Shown here one piece after another: positions 63,947 to 64,000 of a DNA stretch of 64,000 nucleotides. The notes beneath the pieces were generated by a model. The model had not been told where the DNA came from. It did not search any database and saw only the letters and a program-made list of their open reading frames with translations. This DNA is from a virus. Positions within the stretch are counted from its first letter, which is position 1, and each line of letters begins with the position of its first letter. The position numbers and the translations under genes were made by a program. Location: positions 1-64,000 of IMG/VR virus record IMGVR_UViG_3300033145_000692. One strand, written 5' to 3'.

Positions 63947-64000
63947 TTACGGAGTGTCAGCGCGAATTCCAAATTGTGCGGCGTCAAGGTCAGCCGGGAC
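63947..64000 (-). CDS. C-terminus of a gene cut by the window edge
   Basis: The frame VPADLDAAQFGIRADTP ends at TAA (63947-63949) 18 bases before the start of the 575-aa gene, with GAGGGAG between as that gene's ribosome site. Only 17 codons are visible, so nothing can be said of its function except that it continues the structural block. Confidence 0.6.
   Translation of the reverse strand, partial: VPADLDAAQFGIRADTP

Overview
The window is part of the genome of a tailed double-stranded DNA bacteriophage with a large accessory load. Evidence: long runs of co-directional genes that overlap by 1-4 bases (ATGA, TGATG, TAATG), a complete phage-type replication and nucleotide-metabolism set, inteins, free-standing HNH genes, phage tRNAs, and a block of tail proteins and a tail fibre at the right end. 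Nothing in the sequence fixes the host; sigma70-like promoters and ordinary Shine-Dalgarno sites point to a bacterium. A tyrosine-recombinase gene is cut by the left edge.

Layout. Almost everything is on the minus strand. 1-8.1 kb holds small, mostly unrecognised genes, a GHKL-ATPase-like protein and a partly decayed tandem duplication (3.6-5.0 kb). 8.1-14.6 kb carries an ECF-like sigma factor, a DEDDh exonuclease, a thymidylate-synthase-family enzyme, a DNA methyltransferase, MazG, dCMP deaminase and a dead HNH-AP2 gene. 14.6-20.6 kb has a B12-dependent (class II) ribonucleotide reductase with two inteins and a cysteine desulfurase. 20.6-31.7 kb has a GNAT enzyme, a PD-(D/E)XK nuclease, a P-loop protein, a Nudix protein, a secreted HExxH protein, four tandem paralogues of an unknown family, RNA and DNA ligases, a 5'-nucleotidase, a second sigma-like factor, a papain-like enzyme and a VRR-type nuclease. 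32.1-33.7 kb has three tandem sulfotransferase-like genes. 33.7-47.6 kb has a family-A DNA polymerase with zinc-knuckle insertions, tRNA-Thr, tRNA-Asn and tRNA-Met, two ParB-like proteins, a metallophosphoesterase, a secreted trypsin-like protease and an SNF2-type helicase interrupted in Walker A by a class 3 intein.

A divergent intergenic region (47.6-48.0 kb), bounded by a perfect 26-bp inverted repeat, separates this from the only plus-strand block (48.0-54.4 kb): primase-helicase, a dATP/dGTP diphosphohydrolase-like protein, an HNH endonuclease, a DEDDh exonuclease and a family of cysteine-module proteins. A plus-strand terminator near 54.65 kb closes it. From 54.7 kb to the right edge, minus-strand genes encode tail proteins, a long repetitive fibre and two small proteins sharing a domain with the 575-aa tail protein.

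How it works together: the reductase, dCMP deaminase, ThyA-like enzyme, MazG, the MazZ-like protein and the nucleotidase shape the dNTP pool for the PolA-type polymerase, primase-helicase, SNF2 helicase, ligases and nucleases. Two sigma-like proteins and at least two promoter layouts suggest staged transcription.

Most notable: (i) short tandem duplications of 9-15 bp recur at gene ends, starts and junctions across the window; (ii) two genes are broken by a single in-frame TGA; (iii) several unrecognised small families have expanded in tandem; (iv) a GHKL-like protein shows its motifs in permuted order; (v) one 89-base gene overlap includes a catalytic cysteine codon. All functional calls rest on reading motifs by eye; no database search was run.
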